From positions 1-9,401 of the forward strand of contig CANBEE010000095.1 of NCBI GenBank assembly GCA_947367415.1: a DNA stretch of 9,401 nt, written 5' to 3'. The notes beneath the pieces are model-generated. The model was given only the letters and a program-made list of their open reading frames with translations. It was not told the origin of the DNA and did no database searches. A program made the translations under genes and the position numbers. Positions 1 through 6,141 of the stretch are shown piece after piece (the first letter of the stretch is position 1; every line of letters begins with the position of its first letter). This DNA comes from an uncultured Bacteroidales bacterium (GTDB lineage: Bacteria; Bacteroidota; Bacteroidia; Bacteroidales; Bacteroidaceae).

Positions 1-72
1 CCTTTTCAAGCAGAAGACGGCATACGAGATGACGTCGAGTCTCGTGGGCTCGGAGATGTGTATAAGAGACAG
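1..72. other. Illumina/Nextera adapter sequence (artefact)
   Basis: Bases 7-30 match the Illumina P7 flow-cell oligo. Bases 31-38 (GACGTCGA) sit where the i7 index belongs, and the reverse complement TCGACGTC matches, from memory, Nextera XT index N729. Bases 39-53 match the Nextera read-2 adapter, and 54-72 are the Tn5 mosaic end AGATGTGTATAAGAGACAG. Bases 1-6, read on the other strand, are AAAAGG, as expected when a read runs off the end of the adapter on a two-colour instrument. This stretch is library construct and not genome; genuine sequence begins at 73. Confidence 0.98.
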
Positions 73-102
73 GCTCTGGCCTACAAGGCAAAGCACGGAT
101 AA
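73..102 (+). CDS. C-terminal fragment of an unidentified protein (partial)
   Basis: Directly after the adapter, one plus-strand frame reads ALAYKAKHG and then TAA. It is followed 22 bases later by a strong hairpin terminator, the layout expected at the end of a gene convergent with gyrB. Nine residues are too few to assign a family. The other two plus frames are also open over part of this stretch, so the reading frame is an inference from the terminator position and the natural-looking residue composition. The rest of the gene lies off the contig. Confidence 0.35.
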   Translation, partial: ALAYKAKHG

Positions 103-124
103 GGAATGATGTGGGTGTAAGAAT

Positions 125-164
125 AAGAAGAAAGGTTTGGACGTGTCCAAACCTTTCTTCTTTT
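125..164. terminator. Bidirectional intrinsic terminator between gyrB and the upstream gene
   Basis: A perfect 18-base inverted repeat (125-142 and 145-162) has only GT between the arms, so in practice the stem is slightly shorter with a four-base loop. On the plus strand it ends in CTTCTTTT; on the minus strand the tail is TTCTTATTCTT. It lies 24 bases beyond the gyrB stop and 22 bases beyond the stop of the plus-strand fragment, so it can end transcription from both sides. Confidence 0.85.
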
Positions 165-188
165 GTCTATCTCTAATAGTGTGTGGCC

Positions 189-2153
189 TTATGCGTCGAT
201 ATTGGCATAGGTGGCGTTCTTCTCGATGAACTCGCGGCGCGGACCTACGTCCTCGCCCATGAGCATGGAGAATACGTAGTCGGCGGCAGCGGCGTTCTCG
301 ATAGTTACCTGCTTCAATAGACGTGTCTCGGGGTTCATGGTAGTCTCCCACAACTGTTCGGGGTTCATCTCACCAAGACCCTTGTAGCGTTGGATGGTGA
401 TGCCTGCCTCGCTGCCGTTACCGAACTCAGCGATGAAGCGATCCTTGTCGGCATCGTCGTAGCAGTAGCGCTTGTTCTTACCTTTACTGCAGAGGTAGAG
501 GGGTGGGGTAGCGATGAAGAGGTGTCCGTTCTCGATGAGCTCGGGCATGTAGCGGTAGAAGAGAGTCATCAGAAGGGTGTCGATGTGCGAACCATCGACG
601 TCGGCATCGGTCATGATGATGGTCTTGTAGTAGCGCAGCTTCTCGTAGTTGGCCTCCTTGCTGTTTTCGGGGTTGAGTCCGAAACGTACGCCCAAGGCCT
701 GTATGATGTTGTTTACCTCTTCGTGCTCGAAGGCCTTGTGCCACATCACGCGCTCCACGTTGAAGATCTTACCGCGGATGGGGAGGATGGCCTGTGTGAG
801 GCGCGAGCGACCCTGCTTGGCCGATCCACCGGCCGAGTCACCCTCGACGATGAAGAGCTCGCAGTTCATGGGGTCCTTGTCGGAGCAGTCGGCCAGCTTA
901 CCGGGCAGTCCGCCACCGCTCATGGGGTTCTTGCGCTGTACGCTCTCGCGTGCCTTGCGGGCTGCGATACGTGCCTGTGCGGCCAGTACCACCTTGTCTA
1001 CAATCATCTTGGCCTCCTTCGGGTGCTCCTCGAGGTAGTTGGTGAGTGTCTCGCCCACGGCCTGCTGCACGGCACCTGCCACCTCGGAGTTGCCGAGCTT
1101 GGTCTTGGTCTGTCCCTCAAACTGAGGCTCTGCCACCTTGATGGAGATGACGGCGGTGAGGCCCTCGCGGAAGTCCTCGCCGGCAATCTCTACCTTGGCC
1201 TTCTCCAGTGCCTTGGTGTCTTCGGCATACTTCTTGAGGGTACGGGTGAGCGCGGTGCGGAAACCGGCAAGGTGGGTACCACCCTCTATGGTGTTGATGT
1301 TGTTGACGTAGGAGTGTATGTTCTCCGAGTAGGAGGTGTTGTACATGATAGCCACCTCGATGGGCACGCCCTGCTTCTCGGTGTTGAGGTAGATGATATC
1401 GTTGAAGAGGTGCTCGCGCGATGAGTCCACGTAGCGAACAAACTCCTTCAGACCCTCTTCCGAGTGGAATGTTTCGGTGCGGATGTTGCCCTCTTCGTCC
1501 TTGCGCAGGTCGGTGAGGGTGATGGTGATACCGGCATTGAGGAATGCCAGCTCGCGCATACGGTTGGCCAGGATGTCGTAGCTATATTCGTGTGCGGTGA
1601 AGATGGTGCGGTCGGGCCAGAACTGCTGGCGTGTACCGGTGCGGTCGGCATCGCCCACGGTCTTCACGGAGTAGAGGGGCTTACCGCAAGAGTACTCCTG
1701 CTGGTAGATCTTGCCACCACGGAATACCTGGGTCATCATGTGGGTTGACAGGGCGTTTACGCACGATACACCTACACCGTGCAGACCGCCTGAAACCTTG
1801 TATGAGCCTTTGTCGAACTTACCACCGGCATGCAGCACGGTCATTACGACCTCGAGTGCCGAGCGTTGCTCTTTCTCGTGCCAGTCTACGGGAATACCGC
1901 GACCATTGTCCTGTACAGTGATGGAGTTATCCTCATTGATATATACCTCGATGTGGCTACAATAGCCTGCCAGTGCCTCGTCGATAGAGTTGTCCACTAC
2001 CTCATATACGAGGTGGTGCAAACCCTTGGATGAGATGTCGCCAATGTACATCGCAGGGCGCTTGCGTACGGCCTCAAGTCCTTCGAGTACTTGGATGTTT
2101 TCCGCCGAGTAATTGCTCGCTGCGTTTGCTTTGATTTCTTCGTTTATTTCCAT
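189..2153 (-). CDS. gyrB: DNA gyrase subunit B
   Basis: This is the ATPase and TOPRIM subunit of the type IIA topoisomerase that introduces negative supercoils, acting with GyrA in the cytoplasm. In the 654-residue form the GHKL ATPase domain shows the magnesium-binding Asn55 (DNSIDEA), DNGRGIP at 82-88 and the lid GGLHGVG at 122-128. The transducer domain follows. The TOPRIM domain has EGDSAGG (437-443, catalytic Glu437) and DADVD (516-520, metal-binding Asp516/Asp518), then QRYKGLGEMN from 588. There is no insertion of the E. coli kind, and the length is normal for Bacteroidales. The reading frame stays open to an ATG at 2228, but that codon lies upstream of the predicted transcription start. 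The ATG at 2153 gives an N-terminus (MEINEEIK) like those of relatives and is preferred. The Arg at the quinolone-relevant Lys447 position of E. coli (Arg460 here) is usual for this group as I remember it. Confidence 0.98.
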   Translation of the reverse strand: MEINEEIKANAASNYSAENIQVLEGLEAVRKRPAMYIGDISSKGLHHLVYEVVDNSIDEALAGYCSHIEVYINEDNSITVQDNGRGIPVDWHEKEQRSALEVVMTVLHAGGKFDKGSYKVSGGLHGVGVSCVNALSTHMMTQVFRGGKIYQQEYSCGKPLYSVKTVGDADRTGTRQQFWPDRTIFTAHEYSYDILANRMRELAFLNAGITITLTDLRKDEEGNIRTETFHSEEGLKEFVRYVDSSREHLFNDIIYLNTEKQGVPIEVAIMYNTSYSENIHSYVNNINTIEGGTHLAGFRTALTRTLKKYAEDTKALEKAKVEIAGEDFREGLTAVISIKVAEPQFEGQTKTKLGNSEVAGAVQQAVGETLTNYLEEHPKEAKMIVDKVVLAAQARIAARKARESVQRKNPMSGGGLPGKLADCSDKDPMNCELFIVEGDSAGGSAKQGRSRLTQAILPIRGKIFNVERVMWHKAFEHEEVNNIIQALGVRFGLNPENSKEANYEKLRYYKTIIMTDADVDGSHIDTLLMTLFYRYMPELIENGHLFIATPPLYLCSKGKNKRYCYDDADKDRFIAEFGNGSEAGITIQRYKGLGEMNPEQLWETTMNPETRLLKQVTIENAAAADYVFSMLMGEDVGPRREFIEKNATYANIDA

Positions 2154-2182
2154 GTTTTCAATAATGTTTTCGGTCTTTGAGT

Positions 2183-2204
2183 GGCCCTCCTTGAGGGTAG
2201 GGCC
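2183..2204 (-). promoter_or_regulatory. Hairpin in the gyrB 5' leader
   Basis: The predicted gyrB leader of about 55 bases contains GGCCCT and AGGGCC as a perfect 6-base inverted repeat. It also contains a tighter alternative stem, CCCTC-AAG-GAGGG. The hairpin ends about 30 bases before the start codon. It might affect mRNA stability or translation; there is no direct evidence for a function. Confidence 0.4.
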
Positions 2205-2214
2205 TAAAACAGAA

Positions 2215-2246
2215 CAAAGATAGTGCAAACCGAGCGAAAACGCAAA
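2215..2246 (-). promoter_or_regulatory. gyrB promoter (Bacteroidota type)
   Basis: On the minus strand a TTTG (2243-2246) is followed after exactly 20 bases by TATCTTTG (2215-2222). This matches the -33 TTTG and -7 TAnnTTTG elements known for the Bacteroidota primary sigma factor. Transcription would start near 2208, giving a leader of about 55 bases and ruling out the ATG at 2228 as the start of GyrB. Confidence 0.75.
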
Positions 2247-2332
2247 TTTCAGCGAGTGAAAGTGGCGGGAAAATCCACTTTTCTATTACTGAGATGCATC
2301 ATAAGCGACTTACAACAATGAAAATAATGGAA

Positions 2333-2340
2333 TATCTTTG
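2333..2340 (+). promoter_or_regulatory. Possible plus-strand promoter -7 element
   Basis: TATCTTTG fits the Bacteroidota -7 consensus TAnnTTTG exactly. The -33 position, 20 bases upstream, reads CTTA and not TTTG, so the promoter would be weak or depend on an activator. It points into the stretch that ends in the orphan terminator at 2673-2706, which would give an RNA of about 360 bases. Confidence 0.35.
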
Positions 2341-2344
2341 CCAT

Positions 2345-2452
2345 GCCGAACGACGAGGGCGGATGATGACTGTAACCATCACTCTGGATTCCCCACATAA
2401 AAGAATGAATGTCCCGTCGAGGGACATCCATTCTTGCCGAACAACGAGGACG
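2345..2452 (+). repeat. 17-base imperfect direct repeats flanking a hairpin
   Basis: GCCGAACGACGAGGGCG at 2345-2361 recurs as GCCGAACAACGAGGACG at 2436-2452. There are two differences, both G/A, and the copies are 91 bases apart start to start. The hairpin at 2401-2435 lies between them and its right arm touches the second copy. This may be the remains of a small interspersed element or part of a structured RNA; a search of the genome for further copies would decide. Confidence 0.55.
2401..2435. repeat. Strong hairpin, 15-base arms
   Basis: The arms AAGAATGAATGTCCC (2401-2415) and GGGACATCCATTCTT (2421-2435) pair with one mismatch around the loop GTCGA. On the minus strand the hairpin is followed by TTTTATG, so it could act as a weak terminator for minus-strand transcripts coming from nadB. 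On the plus strand there is no T-tract. Confidence 0.6.
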
Positions 2453-2629
2453 AAATCCTGCTGTCCCATCAACCGAAATGTCAAGCGGAACAGTATGGAA
2501 TCAGAGAAAGCGTAAACCTCGCCAGTATGGCTAGAGAAAAGGTGTAAATCTTTTCAGCTAATGAAGCAAAAAAAACGTCTACTGAAATCAGGAAAAGACA
2601 AAATTTATCAAGCCTGTGCAAAAAAACGG

Positions 2630-2690
2630 ACAGCCCTTCTTGAAAAAAGGGAAGTGCGTTCGCCAGAAATCTAACAGCCCTTCTTGAAAA
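2630..2690 (+). repeat. Duplicated terminator-like 17-mer
   Basis: ACAGCCCTTCTTGAAAA occurs at 2630-2646 and again exactly at 2674-2690. The second copy is the first part of an intact terminator. The first copy can still fold (CCCTT with AAGGG) but has lost the full right arm and the T-tract, so it looks like a decayed duplicate. Confidence 0.6.
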
Positions 2691-2706
2691 GGGCTGTTTG
2701 TTTTTC
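2673..2706 (+). terminator. Intrinsic terminator on the plus strand
   Basis: The 10-base arms AACAGCCCTT (2673-2682) and AAGGGCTGTT (2689-2698) pair perfectly and run directly into TTTGTTTTTCT. This is a textbook intrinsic terminator for plus-strand transcription, yet the flanking genes gyrB and nadB are both on the minus strand. The minus-strand reading has no good T-tract. It therefore points to an unannotated plus-strand transcript, or it shields nadB from antisense transcription. Confidence 0.8.
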
Positions 2707-2743
2707 TAAGGTAGCTGTCTAATTTATGCTGCATAATGGTACG

Positions 2744-2778
2744 CAAATCCCCGATTTCGCGATGAAATCGGGGATTTG
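2744..2778 (-). terminator. Hairpin downstream of nadB, likely terminator or 3' stabiliser
   Basis: The perfect 15-base arms CAAATCCCCGATTTC (2744-2758) and GAAATCGGGGATTTG (2764-2778) enclose a five-base loop. The hairpin starts 32 bases beyond the nadB stop. The minus-strand sequence after it lacks a T-tract, so it may work as a factor-dependent terminator or a 3'-end protecting stem and not as a classic intrinsic terminator. Confidence 0.6.
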
Positions 2779-2810
2779 TGTATAATGAAGCTGTCTTTCT
2801 TCTCTGCGTT

Positions 2811-4376
2811 CTACTCTCTCGGATAGTCTATCGTGTAGTGCAGGCCGCGGCTCTCCTTGCGCTCCATAGCCTGACGGGTGATAAGGTAGCCGACGTTGAT
2901 CATGTTGCGAAGCTCGCACAGCTCACGTGTGGCTTTGCTACGCTTGAAGAGGGCCTCGGTCTCTTCGTAGAGGATGTCGAGGCGGTTCCATGCTCGAGTG
3001 AGGCGGGTGTTGCTTCGTACGATACCAACGTAGGCTTCCATAATTTGGTTCACCTCCTTCATACTCTGTGTAATGAGCACGCGTTCCTCTGTGCTGATGG
3101 TGCCCTCATCATTCCATTCGGGGATGTCTTCATTGAAGTCGTAGCGCTCAAGCACGCTCAAGGCGTGCTTGGCTGCTGCATCAGCATATACGATGGCTTC
3201 GATGAGCGAGTTTGATGCTAAGCGGTTGCCGCCGTGCAGGCCTGTACATGAACATTCACCGATGGCATAGAGGCGGCGTATGCTGCTCTGTCCGTCGAGG
3301 TCCACCTTGATACCTCCACACAGATAGTGAGCTGCAGGAGCTACGGGGATATAGTCCTTGGTAATGTCGATGCCGATGGAGAGGCACTTCTTGTAGATGT
3401 TGGGGAAGTGTGCCTTAGTTTCCTCAGAATTTTTGTGGGTGACGTCGAGGTATACGTGTTCGTCGCCGCGTGTCTTCATCTCATTGTCGATGGCACGAGC
3501 CACGATATCGCGCGGAGCGAGTGAGAGACGGGGGTCGTACTTCTGCATGAACTCCTTGCCGTCCTTGGTGCGGAGCACGCCTCCATAACCGCGCATAGCC
3601 TCGGTGATGAGGTATGAGGGGCGGTCGCCGGGGTGGAACAGGGCCGTGGGGTGGAACTGGATGAACTCCATATCCTTCACAACTCCCTTGGCACGGTATA
3701 CCATAGCGATGCCGTCGCCTGTAGCTACGAGTGGATTGGTCGTCTGGCGATAAACAGCCTCGCAACCGCCAGTAGCCATTACGGTGACTTTGGAAAGGTA
3801 GGTGTCAACCACGCCTGTGTCTTCGTTGAGCACATAGGCGCCATAGCAACGGACGCCAGAGGTGTGGCGAGTGACAATGATGCCCATGTGGTGTTGGGTG
3901 ATAATCTCTACGGCAAAGTGGTTGGTCAGCACCGTTATGTTGGGATGTGCCTTCACTGCCTCGATGAGCGAGGTCTGAATCTCGGCACCCGTATTGTCCT
4001 TATGATGAAGGATGCGGAACTCGGAATGTCCGCCCTCCTTATGGAGGTCAAAGTCGCCGTTCTCCTTCTTGTCGAAGTTGACTCCCCAACGTATCAGCTC
4101 CTCAATCTGTGCCGGAGCGCCCTTGACGACCTTCTCTACTGCAGCAGGGTCGCTGATGTGGTCGCCCGCTATCATCGTGTCTTCAATGTGCTTGTCAAAG
4201 TTGTCCACCGTGAGGTCTGTGACCGAGGCGATACCTCCTTGTGCATAATAGGTATTGGCCTCTTCCAATCCTGCCTTGCAGATGAGTGCGACCTTACCTT
4301 TGTGCGCTACCTTGAGCGCGAAACTCATTCCAGCCAGTCCTGAGCCGATAACGAGAAAATCATACTTGTGTACCAT
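2811..4376 (-). CDS. nadB: L-aspartate oxidase
   Basis: This FAD enzyme oxidises L-aspartate to iminoaspartate, which NadA condenses with dihydroxyacetone phosphate to make quinolinate for NAD. It is cytoplasmic and belongs to the fumarate reductase/succinate dehydrogenase flavoprotein family. The 521 residues open with the dinucleotide-binding GSGLAG (11-16), then NTYYAQGGIA (41-50), KEGGHSEFR (113-121), EFIQFHPTAL (237-246), APRDIVARAID (287-297), AAHYLCGG (348-355, His350) and GECSCTGLHGGNRLASNS (373-390), followed by the helical C-terminal domain. The length is normal. One difference from E. coli is RGYGG at 262-266, where E. coli has RGEGA; I believe this is common in Bacteroidales. The start fits the Rossmann motif and lies about 20 bases below a -7 element. 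nadA and nadC are not adjacent here, so nadB appears to be transcribed alone. Confidence 0.97.
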   Translation of the reverse strand: MVHKYDFLVIGSGLAGMSFALKVAHKGKVALICKAGLEEANTYYAQGGIASVTDLTVDNFDKHIEDTMIAGDHISDPAAVEKVVKGAPAQIEELIRWGVNFDKKENGDFDLHKEGGHSEFRILHHKDNTGAEIQTSLIEAVKAHPNITVLTNHFAVEIITQHHMGIIVTRHTSGVRCYGAYVLNEDTGVVDTYLSKVTVMATGGCEAVYRQTTNPLVATGDGIAMVYRAKGVVKDMEFIQFHPTALFHPGDRPSYLITEAMRGYGGVLRTKDGKEFMQKYDPRLSLAPRDIVARAIDNEMKTRGDEHVYLDVTHKNSEETKAHFPNIYKKCLSIGIDITKDYIPVAPAAHYLCGGIKVDLDGQSSIRRLYAIGECSCTGLHGGNRLASNSLIEAIVYADAAAKHALSVLERYDFNEDIPEWNDEGTISTEERVLITQSMKEVNQIMEAYVGIVRSNTRLTRAWNRLDILYEETEALFKRSKATRELCELRNMINVGYLITRQAMERKESRGLHYTIDYPRE

Positions 4377-4402
4377 TGTCGTCTTAATTGGGGTTCACAC
4401 CG

Positions 4403-4410
4403 CAAAGGTA
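4403..4410 (-). promoter_or_regulatory. Probable nadB promoter -7 element
   Basis: The minus strand reads TACCTTTG, an exact match to TAnnTTTG. A start near 4396 would give a leader of about 20 bases. No TTTG is found 20 bases upstream; that position is A-rich, so the -33 element is weak. Confidence 0.5.
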
Positions 4411-4415
4411 AGGAA

Positions 4416-4440
4416 AGAATTTCAGAATTTGTTTTAGAAT
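4416..4440. promoter_or_regulatory. Cluster of AGAAT motifs in the nadB-dacB intergenic region
   Basis: AGAAT occurs three times: at 4416-4420, inside TTCAGAAT at 4421-4428, and inside TTTTAGAAT at 4432-4440. The last two are 12 bases apart. TTCAGAAT also appears twice in front of the gene at 9361. The cluster overlaps the upstream part of the nadB promoter and could bind a regulator, but the region is AT-rich and chance is a real alternative. Confidence 0.25.
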
Positions 4441-4506
4441 CTGTTATAAAATTAACGCTAATATGTTTTTGAATCTTCTTTTTCTGATAATTCGAATATA
4501 TTGTCG

Positions 4507-4514
4507 TAACTTTA
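4507..4514 (+). promoter_or_regulatory. Possible dacB promoter -7 element
   Basis: TAACTTTA matches TAnnTTTG except at the last base and lies 19 bases before the dacB ATG. The best upstream partner, TTTC at 4481-4484, is one base off and 22 bases away. TATGTTTT at 4462-4469 is an equally imperfect alternative. Confidence 0.3.
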
Positions 4515-4533
4515 TCGGCAAAATAGAGAACTA

Positions 4534-5946
4534 ATGCGACGCTATACTCTCATCATTGCTACCCTGTGCGTATCGTTCCTCGTGAATGCCCAGAGCCTCA
4601 CTACCCGCATCGACGTCCTGCTAGGCGATGCCCTTCTCCACACTGCTGATGCCTCGGTGGCGGTGTATGATCTCACTGCCGACCGTATGCTCTATGAGCA
4701 CCGTACCGACAAGCTATGCCGCCCTGCCTCAGTGGAAAAGGTGATAACCACGGTAGCTGCACTAAATCGATTGGGAACCGACTATACACTGCGTACAGAG
4801 TTGCGTGCCACAGGTTTCCTGGGAGTCGACAGCATCCTGCATGGCGACCTCTACGTTGTGGGTGGCTTCGATCCCGAGTTCACGGGGGCAGACCTCGATG
4901 CTTTGATTGAGGCCATTCCTCATGCTGGTATACGTAGCATTACAGGCTCTGTGCTGGCCGATGTCAGCATGGCCGACACCACCTATTGGGGGAGTGGCTG
5001 GTGCTGGGACGATGCACCTGCCTCCTTCCAACCCTACTACTCACCCCTGCTGCTCGAGAAGGGATGTGTGGAGATAAGCGTCAGGCCTACGGTGAAGGAC
5101 AGCACAGCTGCTGTTGTGTGCACCCCTGCCTCCTCATGGTATGAGATTGACAACCGCACCCTATGCCACAACGAATCGGCAGGTCCACTACGCATCACAC
5201 GTGACTGGCAACAGGGTAGTAATCGCATCACCATTACAGGAAATGTGACCCAGCCACGCACCCGTAAACTGAGTCTACAGACCTCTGACCAGCACTTCTT
5301 TGCCCTCTTCACCGAACGGATGCTACGCAGCGGTATAGGTGCCAGCACCTTCGGCTATGCCGTCTGCCCACCCGATGCACGCCCCATTGCATACGTCGAG
5401 CGACCCATCAGTGAAGTCGTGCATGAGGCTCTCAAGGAAAGCGACAATCTCAATGCCGAAGCCCTGCTCTATCATCTCGCTGCCGATAGCGGCAAACCCT
5501 ATGCTACCGCTTCTGACGGAGTAGTGCGGATAGACTCCCTGCTCGCATCTATCCACACATTGTATGGCGACCACACGACACGAACATCTCCCCACAAAAT
5601 CGTAGACGGCAGCGGTCTCTCAAGCTACAACATGATAAATGCCCGTCTACTGCTCAATGTGCTACGCTACGCCCACAGTCAACCTGAGATATACGACTTG
5701 CTTACCTCATCCCTGCCCCACAGCGGCACCGACGGCACTCTAAAGAATCGCATGAGTGGCAAGACTATGCGAGGACGCATTATGGCCAAAACAGGTAGCA
5801 TGACGGGAGTAAGCACCCTTGCCGGCTATGCCCGTGCCACTAACGGACATACCCTCGCCTTCGTCATCATGAACCAGCATGTGCTCAAACTATCGCAAGC
5901 CCGTGCCTGGCAAGACAAAGTGTGCATTGCCATTTGTACTTACTAA
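4534..5946 (+). CDS. dacB: D-alanyl-D-alanine carboxypeptidase/endopeptidase, PBP4 type (peptidase S13)
   Basis: This is a periplasmic class C penicillin-binding protein. Enzymes of this family remove the terminal D-Ala from peptidoglycan stem peptides or cut D-Ala-mDAP cross-links. The 470 residues begin with a signal peptide (about 1-19, cleavage likely after VNA). The three penicillin-binding motifs are in order: SxxK as Ser66-Val-Glu-Lys69 (PASVEK), SxN as Ser303-Asp-Asn305 (ESDNLNAE) and KTG at 419-421. The long gap between the first two motifs is where S13 enzymes carry inserted domains. GGFDPEF near 110 and VDGSGLS near 357 also fit the family. Length is normal and no key residue is missing. 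It diverges from nadB across 157 bases. Its stop is followed after four bases by the repeat array at 5951, so it probably forms its own unit, although the transglycosylase after the array acts on the same polymer. Confidence 0.9.
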   Translation: MRRYTLIIATLCVSFLVNAQSLTTRIDVLLGDALLHTADASVAVYDLTADRMLYEHRTDKLCRPASVEKVITTVAALNRLGTDYTLRTELRATGFLGVDSILHGDLYVVGGFDPEFTGADLDALIEAIPHAGIRSITGSVLADVSMADTTYWGSGWCWDDAPASFQPYYSPLLLEKGCVEISVRPTVKDSTAAVVCTPASSWYEIDNRTLCHNESAGPLRITRDWQQGSNRITITGNVTQPRTRKLSLQTSDQHFFALFTERMLRSGIGASTFGYAVCPPDARPIAYVERPISEVVHEALKESDNLNAEALLYHLAADSGKPYATASDGVVRIDSLLASIHTLYGDHTTRTSPHKIVDGSGLSSYNMINARLLLNVLRYAHSQPEIYDLLTSSLPHSGTDGTLKNRMSGKTMRGRIMAKTGSMTGVSTLAGYARATNGHTLAFVIMNQHVLKLSQARAWQDKVCIAICTY

Positions 5947-5950
5947 GTAC

Positions 5951-6057
5951 GGTAAGCCATGAAGATACTCTCGCTCGTTGCAAAAAGCTCAAGGACTGCC
6001 TTAGCACTTGGCTCGTCCAAGAAACTTGGCTTTTCACTCGCTTATGCGTATCTTTGC
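5951..6057 (+). repeat. Palindromic repeat, copy 1 (with 28-base central insertion)
   Basis: The left arm 5951-5993 starts GGTAAGCCATGAAGATACTC and matches copy 3 (6142-6184) at 41 of 43 bases. The right arm 6022-6056 ends GCGTATCTTTG and matches copy 3 (6186-6220) at 33 of 35. Between the arms are 28 bases (5994-6021) where copy 3 has one; they include a small hairpin, CTTGG-CTCGT-CCAAG (6007-6021). The outer parts AAGATAC and GTATCTT are complementary, as are AAAAGC and GCTTTT. Confidence 0.85.
6025..6056 (+). promoter_or_regulatory. Promoter carried by repeat copy 1
   Basis: CTTG (6025-6028), a 20-base spacer and TATCTTTG (6049-6056) fit the Bacteroidota promoter with one mismatch in the -33 element. 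Transcription would run through copies 2 and 3 towards the transglycosylase operon. Confidence 0.45.
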
Positions 6058-6141
6058 GGTAACCGCGAAGATATAGTGCACTCGCTGTAAAAAATATTGA
6101 AGTGAACTTCATATTTCTCGCTCGTTTCTTTGTATCTTTAT
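6058..6141 (+). repeat. Palindromic repeat, copy 2 (diverged)
   Basis: This copy keeps the plan of its neighbours but has diverged. It starts GGTAACCGCGAAGATA, has a central dyad TGAAGT-GA-ACTTCA (6098-6111) and ends GTATCTTTATG. The -7-like element is TATCTTTA (6133-6140), without a TTG 20 bases upstream, so promoter activity is doubtful. Its ends form dyads with the neighbouring copies: GCGGTAACCGC at the 5' junction and ATGGTAAACCAT at the 3' junction. Confidence 0.7.

Larger units (their letters stand above)
2247..2810. other. Gene-poor intergenic stretch with hairpins and short repeats
   Basis: About 560 bases lie between the gyrB promoter and the nadB stop with no convincing protein gene. 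The plus frame 2294-2515 (73 codons) and the minus frame 2299-2484 (61 codons) overlap each other across the hairpin at 2401-2435 and look like chance ORFs. The stretch holds a plus-strand -7-like element, a 17-base imperfect direct repeat around a strong hairpin, a duplicated terminator-like sequence, an intact plus-strand terminator and a perfect hairpin after nadB. An untranslated RNA is possible. I recognised no tmRNA, RNase P, SRP or 6S signature. Confidence 0.6.

Noticed and set aside
772..774. Arg at the E. coli GyrB Lys447 position as a quinolone-resistance change
   Set aside because: As far as I remember, Arg at this place (PxRGK) is the usual residue in Bacteroidales GyrB, so it is not evidence of acquired resistance.
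390..1424. 344-codon open frame antisense to gyrB
   Set aside because: It is a shadow of the gyrB codon pattern on the other strand; the product has no recognisable domain and the minus-strand gene is unambiguous.
2294..2515. 73-codon plus-strand frame (and the opposing 61-codon minus-strand frame) in the gyrB-nadB spacer
   Set aside because: The two frames overlap on opposite strands, span a 15-base-pair hairpin, have arginine/serine-rich products without a domain, and have no clear ribosome binding context.
2333..2706. RNase P RNA, tmRNA, 6S or SRP RNA
   Set aside because: The length would suit some of these, but I found none of their conserved sequence blocks, so I leave the stretch as a possible unassigned RNA.
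3633..4343. 236-codon open frame antisense to nadB
   Set aside because: It is a shadow frame of nadB with no motif of its own.
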